From: Propionibacteriaceae bacterium
GTDB lineage: Bacteria > Actinomycetota > Actinomycetes > Propionibacteriales > Propionibacteriaceae
Assembly (NCBI GenBank): GCA_030544185.1
Contig: JAUNRO010000037.1
Location: forward strand, 1-14,240
Direction of reading: 5' to 3'
DNA length: 14,240 nucleotides
The first letter of the stretch is position 1. Each line of letters opens with the position of its first letter. The position numbers and the translations under genes were made by a program. Under the pieces are notes generated by a model. That model ran no database searches and was not told the origin of the DNA. It saw nothing but the letters and a program-made list of their open reading frames with translations. Below, one piece after another: positions 6,950 through 12,887 of this stretch.

Positions 6950-7542
6950 TCTGGACGGGGCAGATCGAACGCGTCGGCGGGCTCCGCCCACTGGATCCGC
7001 CCGAGCCGGGCGACCGGTCGGAGCAGCTCATAGCGGGGATGTGGTTTCGTGCTCGACTCATCGAGTGCGGTCTCGTCGATCGCCACGCACAGCACCGCGC
7101 CCAGGACGAGGAATGAGTTCCCGACCTCGACGATTCGCTCGAGCCGGCACTCGATGGCGATCGGGGATTCCGCTATTCGCGCCGGCGCGACGAATTGCGA
7201 CGGCTCCGGGGTGAGCTTGGCCCGGTCGAATTCACTGACCCCGGGTGGGAAACGGGTGGAAGTGACGTTGGCCTGATCGACGAGATCCTCGGTGACCATC
7301 GCAATTACGAATTCACCGGTCTCGCGGATATTGCGCAGGGTGTCTTTCTCCGTCACCGACGTGAACTGCACGATCGGTGGATCGGCCGATGCGATCGTGA
7401 AGAACGAGTGGGGCGCAAGATTGGGCGTACCCCCGCCGGACACGGTCGACACCCACGCGATCGGACGCGGGACGACCATCGAGGTGAGCAGTGAATAACC
7501 CCACCCACGTGGCAATTCATCAATGACGAAGTCGCGCTTCAC
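6937..7542 (-). CDS. Flavin reductase-like (FMN-binding split barrel) protein
   Basis: A 201-residue protein of the flavin reductase-like domain family (DIM6/NTAB type), which binds FMN and often supplies reduced flavin or acts as an oxidoreductase. The domain covers about residues 15-170. It opens with LLTSMVVPRPIAWVSTV, the hallmark PRPIAWVST segment, followed by NLAPHSFF, PPIVQFTS, KDTLRNIRETGEFVIAMV and FDRAKLTPEPSQFVAPARIAESPIAIECRLERIV. The substrate or partner oxygenase cannot be named. The start GTG 7542 has no Shine-Dalgarno sequence but has TAGCAT 7 nt upstream, so the mRNA may be leaderless. The stop is 1 nt from that of the convergent peptidase gene. Confidence 0.92.
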   Translation of the reverse strand: MKRDFVIDELPRGWGYSLLTSMVVPRPIAWVSTVSGGGTPNLAPHSFFTIASADPPIVQFTSVTEKDTLRNIRETGEFVIAMVTEDLVDQANVTSTRFPPGVSEFDRAKLTPEPSQFVAPARIAESPIAIECRLERIVEVGNSFLVLGAVLCVAIDETALDESSTKPHPRYELLRPVARLGRIQWAEPADAFDLPRPELTE

Positions 7543-7549
7543 GCGCTCG

Positions 7550-7555
7550 ATGCTA
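7550..7555 (-). promoter_or_regulatory. -10 element (TAGCAT) of a leaderless flavin-reductase promoter
   Basis: On the minus strand TAGCAT lies 7 nt before the GTG start at 7542, with no ribosome binding site in the gap. The spacing fits leaderless initiation. Confidence 0.45.
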
Positions 7556-7581
7556 GATCCCGGGGCTGACCGGGGCGCTCT

Positions 7582-8130
7582 CTAAGCCGGCCTGGCCTGT
7601 GAGCTGGCCTGATCGCGCAGCTTGTTGGCATATTCCACCGCCCGATCGGCACGCTCAGTGCCAAACACCGTCAGGAACTCGGCGATCTCCGGATAGGTCT
7701 TGCGGAGCTGGGCTGCGGCCTCGAGGAAATCCGACGCGCACGCGGTGAGCCGGCAGAGCTCCTGGATCTCGATCGCCACGTGCCGCTCACGCCGGGCCAC
7801 GGTCGGCAAGGCGCGGAAAGCCGCCGGACTCTCGGCGTTCTCCTTGAGCTGATCCATCGCCTCACCGATCGACAGCGTGCCCTCGTCGACCTGCTGGGCG
7901 ATCTGGACCATCCACTGCAACCGCTGGGCAGCAGCGGGGTTGCCGATCTTGATCCGGTGTCCGTTGATGAGCTGGGAGAGCATCGGGGCGGAGATCCCGA
8001 GCAGCTCCGACATGCGGGCCTGAGTCAGGAAAAGCGACTGTGCGCAGCGCCCGAGCACCGCTTGCAGTGGCTCGCCATAGAGAGCCACTTGCCGTGCCCG
8101 AATCTGTGCCACATCGCTCGCCGCACCCAT
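7582..8130 (-). CDS. Helix-turn-helix (XRE-like) DNA-binding protein
   Basis: A protein of 182 residues whose N-terminal part contains an XRE/lambda-repressor-like helix-turn-helix at about 36-59 (LTQARMSELLGISAPMLSQLINGHR). The recognition helix is SAPMLSQLINGHR. The rest (about 65-182) is mostly helical: a QRLQWMVQIAQQ segment, then a charged region with EIQELCRLTACASDFLEAAAQLRKTYPEIAEFLTVFGT, perhaps an oligomerisation or sensing part. I do not recognise a named regulator. The start is ATG 8130, with an excellent GGAGGAG 5 nt upstream. It is divergent from the osmC-type gene across a 259-nt region with two palindromes, so it may control itself and that gene; this is inference. Two cysteines in the C-terminal part (CRLTAC) could be redox-active, which is unproven. 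Confidence 0.88.
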   Translation of the reverse strand: MGAASDVAQIRARQVALYGEPLQAVLGRCAQSLFLTQARMSELLGISAPMLSQLINGHRIKIGNPAAAQRLQWMVQIAQQVDEGTLSIGEAMDQLKENAESPAAFRALPTVARRERHVAIEIQELCRLTACASDFLEAAAQLRKTYPEIAEFLTVFGTERADRAVEYANKLRDQASSQARPA

Positions 8131-8215
8131 TGGTTCTCCTCCGTGGCCATGCCCCCAAGATTGTGGGCACCTGATGGTCCTGCGAACTTAGCAACGCCAT
8201 CGCAAATACTCCCGC

Positions 8216-8287
8216 GGAAGCTTCCTAGGTCTGGCGGAACCGGAAGAACAGTGTTTAGTAATGGTCAAAAGTTCCCCACTAGGGGAA
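8216..8287. promoter_or_regulatory. Palindromes in the divergent HTH-osmC intergenic region (operator candidates)
   Basis: GGAAGCTTCC at 8216-8225 is a perfect 10-bp palindrome. TTCCCC-ACTA-GGGGAA at 8272-8287 has perfect 6-bp arms. The second ends 17 bp before the probable osmC -35 region and both lie upstream of the HTH gene. They are candidate operators for the adjacent HTH regulator. The rest of the 8131-8389 gap holds no gene that I can support. Confidence 0.35.
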
Positions 8288-8304
8288 ATGGGTGCCGGGC
8301 GGTC

Positions 8305-8331
8305 TTGGCGCGCTGGATTCCTTGGTATGAT
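8305..8331 (+). promoter_or_regulatory. Probable promoter of the OsmC-family gene
   Basis: TATGAT at 8326-8331 is a good -10 and is directly preceded by TGG, giving an extended -10 (TGnTATGAT). A weak TTGGCG at 8305-8310 could be the -35, but its 15-nt spacer is short. Transcription would start about 50 nt before ATG 8390, leaving a normal leader with its ribosome binding site. Confidence 0.5.
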
Positions 8332-8389
8332 TAGGGATCCGCGATTAGAGTTGCGCTTGTCATCGGGATTGCCGTCGAAGGAGCTGGCT

Positions 8390-8842
8390 ATGACCGTGAA
8401 CCCCCTTTCCGTTGTTCACCTCGTCCGGACCGGTGAGGGCCGCTATGTGGCCATGAACCGCAATGGCATCGAGATCGAGCTTGGCCAGGGCCACGATGTG
8501 TTCTCCCCCGTCGAGCTATTGCTCGCTGCGTTGGCCGGATGTTCGGCCATTGATCTCGATGCGGCCACCACGCGCCATGCGGAGCCCGAGGTCTTCAAGG
8601 TGGGGGTCGAGGCGGACAAATCCAGTGAGGGTGGCAACCACCTGGAGAACGTGCAGGTCAATTTCTCGCTGCGTTTTCCCGACACCGAAGAGGGCCGGGA
8701 GGCCAAGAGCATGGTCGATCGCGTGCTCAAGCTGTCGCACGAGAAGTTGTGCACCGTCGCTCGCACTCTGGAGAACGAAACCCCCGTTGAGATCAATGCG
8801 AAGTTCTGTCAGCGACTGACGAGTCTGCGCGAAGCCTCCTAA
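8390..8842 (+). CDS. OsmC family peroxiredoxin-like protein
   Basis: A 150-residue OsmC/Ohr-superfamily protein; the family reduces organic hydroperoxides or protects against thiol stress using two cysteines. Both expected cysteines are seen: C51 in LAALAGCSAIDLDA and C121 in SHEKLCTVARTL, with the HDVFSPVELLLAALAGCS block typical of the family. The sequence looks like the general OsmC (YhfA-like) branch rather than Ohr, so the precise substrate is open. The start is ATG 8390, preceded by AAGGAG at 8378-8383 with 6 nt spacing. It is monocistronic as far as can be seen and divergent from the HTH gene. With trxA and trxB nearby it adds to a thiol-redox theme, though there is no shared operon. 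Confidence 0.92.
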   Translation: MTVNPLSVVHLVRTGEGRYVAMNRNGIEIELGQGHDVFSPVELLLAALAGCSAIDLDAATTRHAEPEVFKVGVEADKSSEGGNHLENVQVNFSLRFPDTEEGREAKSMVDRVLKLSHEKLCTVARTLENETPVEINAKFCQRLTSLREAS

Positions 8843-8943
8843 CGCTTGGTCAGCAGGCCCCCGAGTTCACCCAGCTCGTCGGCAACTTCCGCCAGGCGAC
8901 CGGCTGACAATTCCACCGCTCAGCCGAGTGTCGAGGCTGGTTG

Positions 8944-9597
8944 TCACTCCGTCCCCGCCAGGATCTGTTGGGTGGCGGTCATGATCTCCTCGGGGGTCTG
9001 ATCGCGCAGGCCGACGGTGAGCACCGCGGTCGTATTGCGGTTGAGAATGCACAGATCCAGATCGCTGCTGTCCTCGCGGCCGCACCACCCGTCGCCCACC
9101 TGACGCTGTGCGCGGACGTTGATGTCGTCGAGCAGCGCCTTCGGATCGGCCACCGGGCGGGCACCGACCGCGATCAGGGCGGCTTCGCCATCGCGGAGGT
9201 AGTGTGCATAGGACGTCTGGATGCTCGGGTCAACCCCGAAATCCGGAGCATTGGTGCCGTCGCCCGGCTCCCGCGCAAGCTCGCCGGCGCGCAGGGGCAG
9301 CACGGGCGGTCCGGTCGGCTCCGGGGCCGCCGGAGTGGTCGTCGGCGTGATGGCCCCGTCGGTGCCGCGGGTGGCGAGGAACGCGACAGCAAACACCGTG
9401 ATCAGCAGCGCGATCAACGAGACGATCATGACCTTGATCGGAATCGTGTTGCGCTGGATCGGTTCGTTGACCAGCTCGGCCTGTTCGACCGGGGGTGCTC
9501 CGGAGGGCGAAGAATCGCCGCCGGCCGCTCCGGACGCGGACGCCGAACCGTCACCAGTGTCCGGGGACCATGGTGTCGAGCTGTGCGGGGTGCTCAT
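8944..9597 (-). CDS. Single-pass membrane protein with Pro/Ser-rich N-terminus, hypothetical
   Basis: Function not recognised. The 217 residues divide into a cytoplasmic N-terminal stretch rich in Ser, Gly, Pro and Asp (1-50), one membrane helix (about 53-76, IPIKVMIVSLIALLITVFAVAFLA), a Thr/Pro-rich linker (about 80-100) and an extracytoplasmic domain (about 101-217). The outer domain holds the only two cysteines, C172 and C183, in WCGREDSSDLDLC, likely a disulfide. The plan of disordered N-terminus, helix, linker and small domain is common for actinobacterial surface proteins. It lies 44 nt after trxA on the same strand, but TAGGCT sits 6 nt before ATG 9597 and there is no Shine-Dalgarno sequence, so it may have its own leaderless transcript. 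Confidence 0.82.
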   Translation of the reverse strand: MSTPHSSTPWSPDTGDGSASASGAAGGDSSPSGAPPVEQAELVNEPIQRNTIPIKVMIVSLIALLITVFAVAFLATRGTDGAITPTTTPAAPEPTGPPVLPLRAGELAREPGDGTNAPDFGVDPSIQTSYAHYLRDGEAALIAVGARPVADPKALLDDINVRAQRQVGDGWCGREDSSDLDLCILNRNTTAVLTVGLRDQTPEEIMTATQQILAGTE

Positions 9598-9603
9598 GTG
9601 GCC

Positions 9604-9609
9604 AGCCTA
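9604..9609 (-). promoter_or_regulatory. -10 element (TAGGCT) for a leaderless membrane-protein transcript
   Basis: On the minus strand TAGGCT is followed by 6 nt and then ATG 9597. The same hexamer occurs at similar spacing in front of rraA. No ribosome binding site is visible. Confidence 0.45.
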
Positions 9610-9641
9610 TTAGACACGCCGCGTTGACTGCTGCCGTCGGT

Positions 9642-9962
9642 TCAGAGGTAGTCCTCGATCGCCCGGCTCAGCACCGACTTCGACTTGGATCCCTGAAACG
9701 ACTTCACCAGCTCGCCGTCCACGAAGATGTGGATGGTCGGCAATCCGTGCACCAGGTAGGTCCGGGGAGTCACCTGATTGCGATTGGTGTCGATCTTGAC
9801 GAATCGCATCCGATCGCCATAGGACTCCGCGAGCTCGTCCAGGATCGGCGCCAACTGTTTGCACGGCGAGCACCAGTCCGCCCAATAGTCCACCAGCACC
9901 GGTCGGGAGGATCGCAGCACGACCTCACGGAACTCCGCATCGGTCACGTCGACGACGGCCAT
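9642..9962 (-). CDS. trxA: Thioredoxin
   Basis: A 106-residue thioredoxin that reduces protein disulfides and is itself reduced by TrxB. The redox motif is W30-C31-S32-P33-C34-K35, that is WCSPC instead of the common WCGPC; the cis-proline is P75 in GLPTIHIF. The rest follows the fold: VLVDYWADW, LAPILDELAESYGDRMRFVKID, and a C-terminal helix ending EDYL. The start ATG 9962 has GGGAGGG 7 nt upstream; a longer reading from 10007 is less likely. The gene follows trxB on the same strand with a 106-nt gap that contains an AT-richer patch, so a separate promoter is possible as well as read-through from trxB. Confidence 0.95.
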   Translation of the reverse strand: MAVVDVTDAEFREVVLRSSRPVLVDYWADWCSPCKQLAPILDELAESYGDRMRFVKIDTNRNQVTPRTYLVHGLPTIHIFVDGELVKSFQGSKSKSVLSRAIEDYL

Positions 9963-10068
9963 GATCCATCCCTCCCGGAAACCTCGCTGTTGACAGGAAT
10001 TACCCAAATGTTACGGACGAAAGCAAAATTGTCCGCTGATTCGGGGGGTGCGGCCGACGAACCTCTGG

Positions 10069-11019
10069 TCAGACGGCGGCGGCATCCTTCAACTCAGCGA
10101 GGAAATGCTCGGCATCCAACGCTGCGGCGCAACCCGAGCCCGCGGCGGTGATCGCCTGCCGATAGGTGTGATCGACCAGATCGCCGCACGCAAAGACACC
10201 CGGGAGATTCGTCTTGGTGGTCCGGCCCTCGACCAGGACATAACCGTTGACATCGAGATCCACCTGGCCGCGGATCAGCTCCGAGCGCGGCTCGTGGCCG
10301 ATCGCGATGAACACCCCCTGCACCGGCAGGTCACGGGTTTCGGAGGTGACGGTGTCCAGCAGCGTGAGGCTCTCGACCGCGCCCTCACCCTTGATGCCCA
10401 CGACCTGGGAGTTCCAGGCGAACCTGATCTTCGGATCGTTCTCGGCCCGGCGGACCATGATCTTCGAGGCGCGGAGTTCGTCGCGCCTGTGCACGATCGT
10501 CACCGAGCTCGCGAACCGCGTGAGAAAGGTTGCCTCCTCGACCGCCGAGTCGCCACCGCCGACGACGGCCAGATCCTTGCCCTTGAAGAAGAAGCCGTCA
10601 CACGTCGCGCACCAGGACACGCCCTTTCCGGAGAGCCGGTCCTCATCGGGCAGACCCAGCCGGCGATAACCTGAGCCGGTGGCCAGCACAACCGTGCGGC
10701 CGCGGAAGACCTGGCCCTCGCTGGTCGTCACGGTCTTGATGTCGCCGGTGAGCTCGAGATGGGTCGCGTCATCGGTGATGATCTCCGCGCCGAACCGCTC
10801 AGCCTGTGCGCGCATGTTCATCATGAGATCCGGGCCCATGATGCCCTCGGGGAAGCCGGGGTAGTTTTCCACGTCCGTGGTGTTCATCAGCGCGCCGCCA
10901 CCGTCGACGGCGCCCTCGATCACCATGGGCTTCAGCTCCGCGCGCGCCGCATAGACCGCCGCGGTCCAGCCGGCCGGCCCACTGCCGACGATGATGATGT
11001 CGCTTACGTCCTCGGTCAT
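10069..11019 (-). CDS. trxB: Thioredoxin-disulfide reductase (NADPH)
   Basis: An FAD-dependent enzyme that passes electrons from NADPH to thioredoxin. The protein has 316 residues, normal for the low-molecular-weight type. The FAD-binding GSGPAG is at 12-17, the redox-active C137-A-T-C140 follows in [13 protein letters not shown], the NADPH-binding GGGDSA is at 154-159 with the phosphate-contacting HRRDELRAS from 177, and the C-terminal FAD segment is [27 protein letters not shown]. The start ATG 11019 has GAGGGA a few bases upstream. A longer frame to 11106 is excluded in practice because it would extend beyond the promoter at 11066-11092. It is probably co-transcribed with trxA and belongs to the disulfide-stress regulon. 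Confidence 0.97.
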   Translation of the reverse strand: MTEDVSDIIIVGSGPAGWTAAVYAARAELKPMVIEGAVDGGGALMNTTDVENYPGFPEGIMGPDLMMNMRAQAERFGAEIITDDATHLELTGDIKTVTTSEGQVFRGRTVVLATGSGYRRLGLPDEDRLSGKGVSWCATCDGFFFKGKDLAVVGGGDSAVEEATFLTRFASSVTIVHRRDELRASKIMVRRAENDPKIRFAWNSQVVGIKGEGAVESLTLLDTVTSETRDLPVQGVFIAIGHEPRSELIRGQVDLDVNGYVLVEGRTTKTNLPGVFACGDLVDHTYRQAITAAGSGCAAALDAEHFLAELKDAAAV

Positions 11020-11065
11020 GCTTCCCTCTGTGGTCCTCGGGCGGCGAGATCCGCCACCCGTGCTG

Positions 11066-11092
11066 AACGATCCGGTCCGGGACAGTATTCCC
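11066..11092 (-). promoter_or_regulatory. SigR/SigH-type (disulfide stress) promoter of trxB
   Basis: On the minus strand GGGAAT (11092-11087) and GTT (11068-11066) are separated by exactly 18 nt, the consensus of promoters recognised by Streptomyces SigR and the related mycobacterial SigH. These sigma factors control trxBA in those genera. Transcription would begin about 40 nt before the trxB ATG. Confidence 0.85.
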
Positions 11093-11155
11093 TCCCGTCC
11101 GCCCAACGCGTGTCACCAACCGGGCTCTGGAGCCAAGAGTGTCGGCGGGGCTGGT

Positions 11156-11161
11156 TAAAGT
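11156..11161 (+). promoter_or_regulatory. -10 element (TAAAGT) for a leaderless beta-propeller gene transcript
   Basis: TAAAGT lies 7 nt before ATG 11169, the leaderless spacing. It competes with a different start, GTG 11139, which has GGAG at 11129-11132 with 6 nt spacing. Confidence 0.4.
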
Positions 11162-11168
11162 CGAGACC

Positions 11169-12887
11169 ATGCGGGGGTGGCTGAGCGGTGGGACGATCGT
11201 GGTCCTGTTCGCATGGGTCCTGTTCGCCGCCACGCTCGTCACCGTCCCCGGCTCCGCGGAGTTCTCGGGCCCGGAGAGCGCGTTCGTGCCCGCGGACGGG
11301 TCCGCGGATCGCGTGGTCATCGGGGGTACGCCCGGGAAGGCCGCCTCGATCGAGCACGCGCTGGTCACCGGGATCGGCGTCAGCACCGAGATGCCACCGG
11401 CAGTCATCCGGTTGATGCGCCCACCCGAGGGCGTCGATCGCGGGGCCCTGCGCTGGTGGCGGGAGACGATGAGCCCGAACACCCCCAACTACAGCCCGAT
11501 GATGACGTTGCGTGGCGTTCAGGCCGGCGACGGTGTCCGGCTCTATGCCCACACCGGTCCCCATGGCGTCGTCTTCCGCCCCGGGCTGCTGGAGCTCCCC
11601 CTTCGCCCCGCACCGGGTCAGACCTGGACCAGCACGGGGACCGTGGCGGACGGCCAGGGCGCGGTCGATTATCACAACAAGTCCACCGCTGCCGCGCCCA
11701 CCGACCCCGGGCTGCTGGCACGCGGATGCCTGAACGTCACCTCCACGACGACCGCCGGCGGCGCGCCTCGCACGGATGTCGCCACCTGGTGTCCCGATCG
11801 TGGCATCGTCGAGGGCAGCCCGGCCCTGGGCGAGAACCGGGCCGCGATCGCATCCGACCGGTGGCCGGAGGTGGGCCGGGTCGTCACCGATGCGACCTGG
11901 CCGCGGCACGGCACCGTGGTCACCCCCGAGGTGGTGGACGGCGATCCGACATTCGGCACCGAGGCGGCGGTGCTCGACCTCGGGGTGCGCACCGGTGGCG
12001 GCGTGACCTCGGCCGGGACGCTGGTCACGATCACGCCGGGGACCACGCTGCGCGGCTGGCTGCCGCGCCACGACGAGCTCACCGGCGTCTGGTGGGGCGG
12101 CCCGGGCGGGGCGATCCTCAGCCTGACCGTCCTCGACAACTTCGTGCTCGCCACCACGAGCGAGCGCACGCTGGTGGCCTATGACCAGAACGGCCGCCGC
12201 CTGTGGTCACGGCGTACGCCGGATCTGGTGCCCGGCGGGATCAGCGAGCTCGGGCGCAACCGGATCGTGTTCGGCACCGTCACCGGCGATCTCATCGCCG
12301 TCGACCTCACCACCGGTGACCGGGTCTGGACGACCGGCTTCCCCGGCGGCAGCCACCGCGCCCCGAGCGTCGTCGAGGAGCTGGTCCTCGTGCACACCGA
12401 CGATGCGTGGACGGCCTTCGATGCCGACGGCCGGCAGCGCTGGACCAGCGCGGAGATCACCCATCCGATCGGCATCGTTGCGGCCAACGATGCCCTGTGG
12501 TCGCTGTCGGTGGCGGGTGAGTCGGTCTGGCTCGACCCGGAGACCGGCGAGATTCTCCGCACCGGTGCCTTCGCCTACGGCAAGGGCCACCAGCGCTTGC
12601 TCCCCGGCCCCGCCGGGACGGCCGCGCTGATCAGCGACGACGGCGTGCGCCTGATCGCAGCCGAGTCCGCCCGTCAGCTCCAGTTCATCGAGGGTGCCAC
12701 CGCGGTCCGCGCCGAGGCGGACGGGTGGCGGGTGCTCACTCCGCCGGCGTTGCTGCGGTTCGACCCGCGTGGGGCCGAGCTGGACCGTCTCGAGCTCACC
12801 CCACCCGCTCCCGGCGCGACCGACATGATCCCGGTCCGTGGCACGCTGTGGCTCCTGCACCCGGACGGTGTCGCATGGGTCAGGTGA
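11169..12887 (+). CDS. Membrane-anchored PQQ-type beta-propeller protein
   Basis: A 572-residue protein with an N-terminal signal anchor (helix about 7-26, GTIVVLFAWVLFAATLVTV), so most of it should lie outside the cytoplasmic membrane. An N-terminal region (about 30-280) of unknown fold contains the only two cysteines noted, C187 and C208, which may pair. The C-terminal half (about 300-570) is a repeat domain of the PQQ/Trp-docking propeller type: units such as TLVAYDQNGRRLWSR, DLIAVDLTTGDRVWTT, AWTAFDADGRQRWTS and SVWLDPETGEILRTG share the A-x-D-x-x-x-G-x-x-x-W pattern. These propellers usually act as scaffolds rather than quinoprotein enzymes, and I see no proof of a cofactor. The start is ATG 11169 (GTG 11139 is the alternative). 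It overlaps the next membrane-protein gene. Confidence 0.85.
   Translation: MRGWLSGGTIVVLFAWVLFAATLVTVPGSAEFSGPESAFVPADGSADRVVIGGTPGKAASIEHALVTGIGVSTEMPPAVIRLMRPPEGVDRGALRWWRETMSPNTPNYSPMMTLRGVQAGDGVRLYAHTGPHGVVFRPGLLELPLRPAPGQTWTSTGTVADGQGAVDYHNKSTAAAPTDPGLLARGCLNVTSTTTAGGAPRTDVATWCPDRGIVEGSPALGENRAAIASDRWPEVGRVVTDATWPRHGTVVTPEVVDGDPTFGTEAAVLDLGVRTGGGVTSAGTLVTITPGTTLRGWLPRHDELTGVWWGGPGGAILSLTVLDNFVLATTSERTLVAYDQNGRRLWSRRTPDLVPGGISELGRNRIVFGTVTGDLIAVDLTTGDRVWTTGFPGGSHRAPSVVEELVLVHTDDAWTAFDADGRQRWTSAEITHPIGIVAANDALWSLSVAGESVWLDPETGEILRTGAFAYGKGHQRLLPGPAGTAALISDDGVRLIAAESARQLQFIEGATAVRAEADGWRVLTPPALLRFDPRGAELDRLELTPPAPGATDMIPVRGTLWLLHPDGVAWVR

Noticed and set aside
8282..8310. Possible SigR promoter before the OsmC gene starting from GGGAAA
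   Set aside because: No GTT occurs at the required distance, and a better extended -10 promoter lies just downstream.
9990..9995. Perfect TTGACA on the plus strand between trxB and trxA
   Set aside because: No -10 hexamer follows at 16-18 nt and no rightward gene follows it.
9980..10005. SigR-like promoter in front of trxA (minus strand GGGTAA-N17-GTT)
   Set aside because: The -35 lacks the GGAAT core and the spacer is 17 rather than 18, so it is a poor match compared with the exact site at trxB.
10012..10033. CGGAC...GTCCG hairpin in the trxB-trxA gap
   Set aside because: The stem has only 5 bp around a 12-nt AT-rich loop; it is not convincing as a terminator or attenuator.
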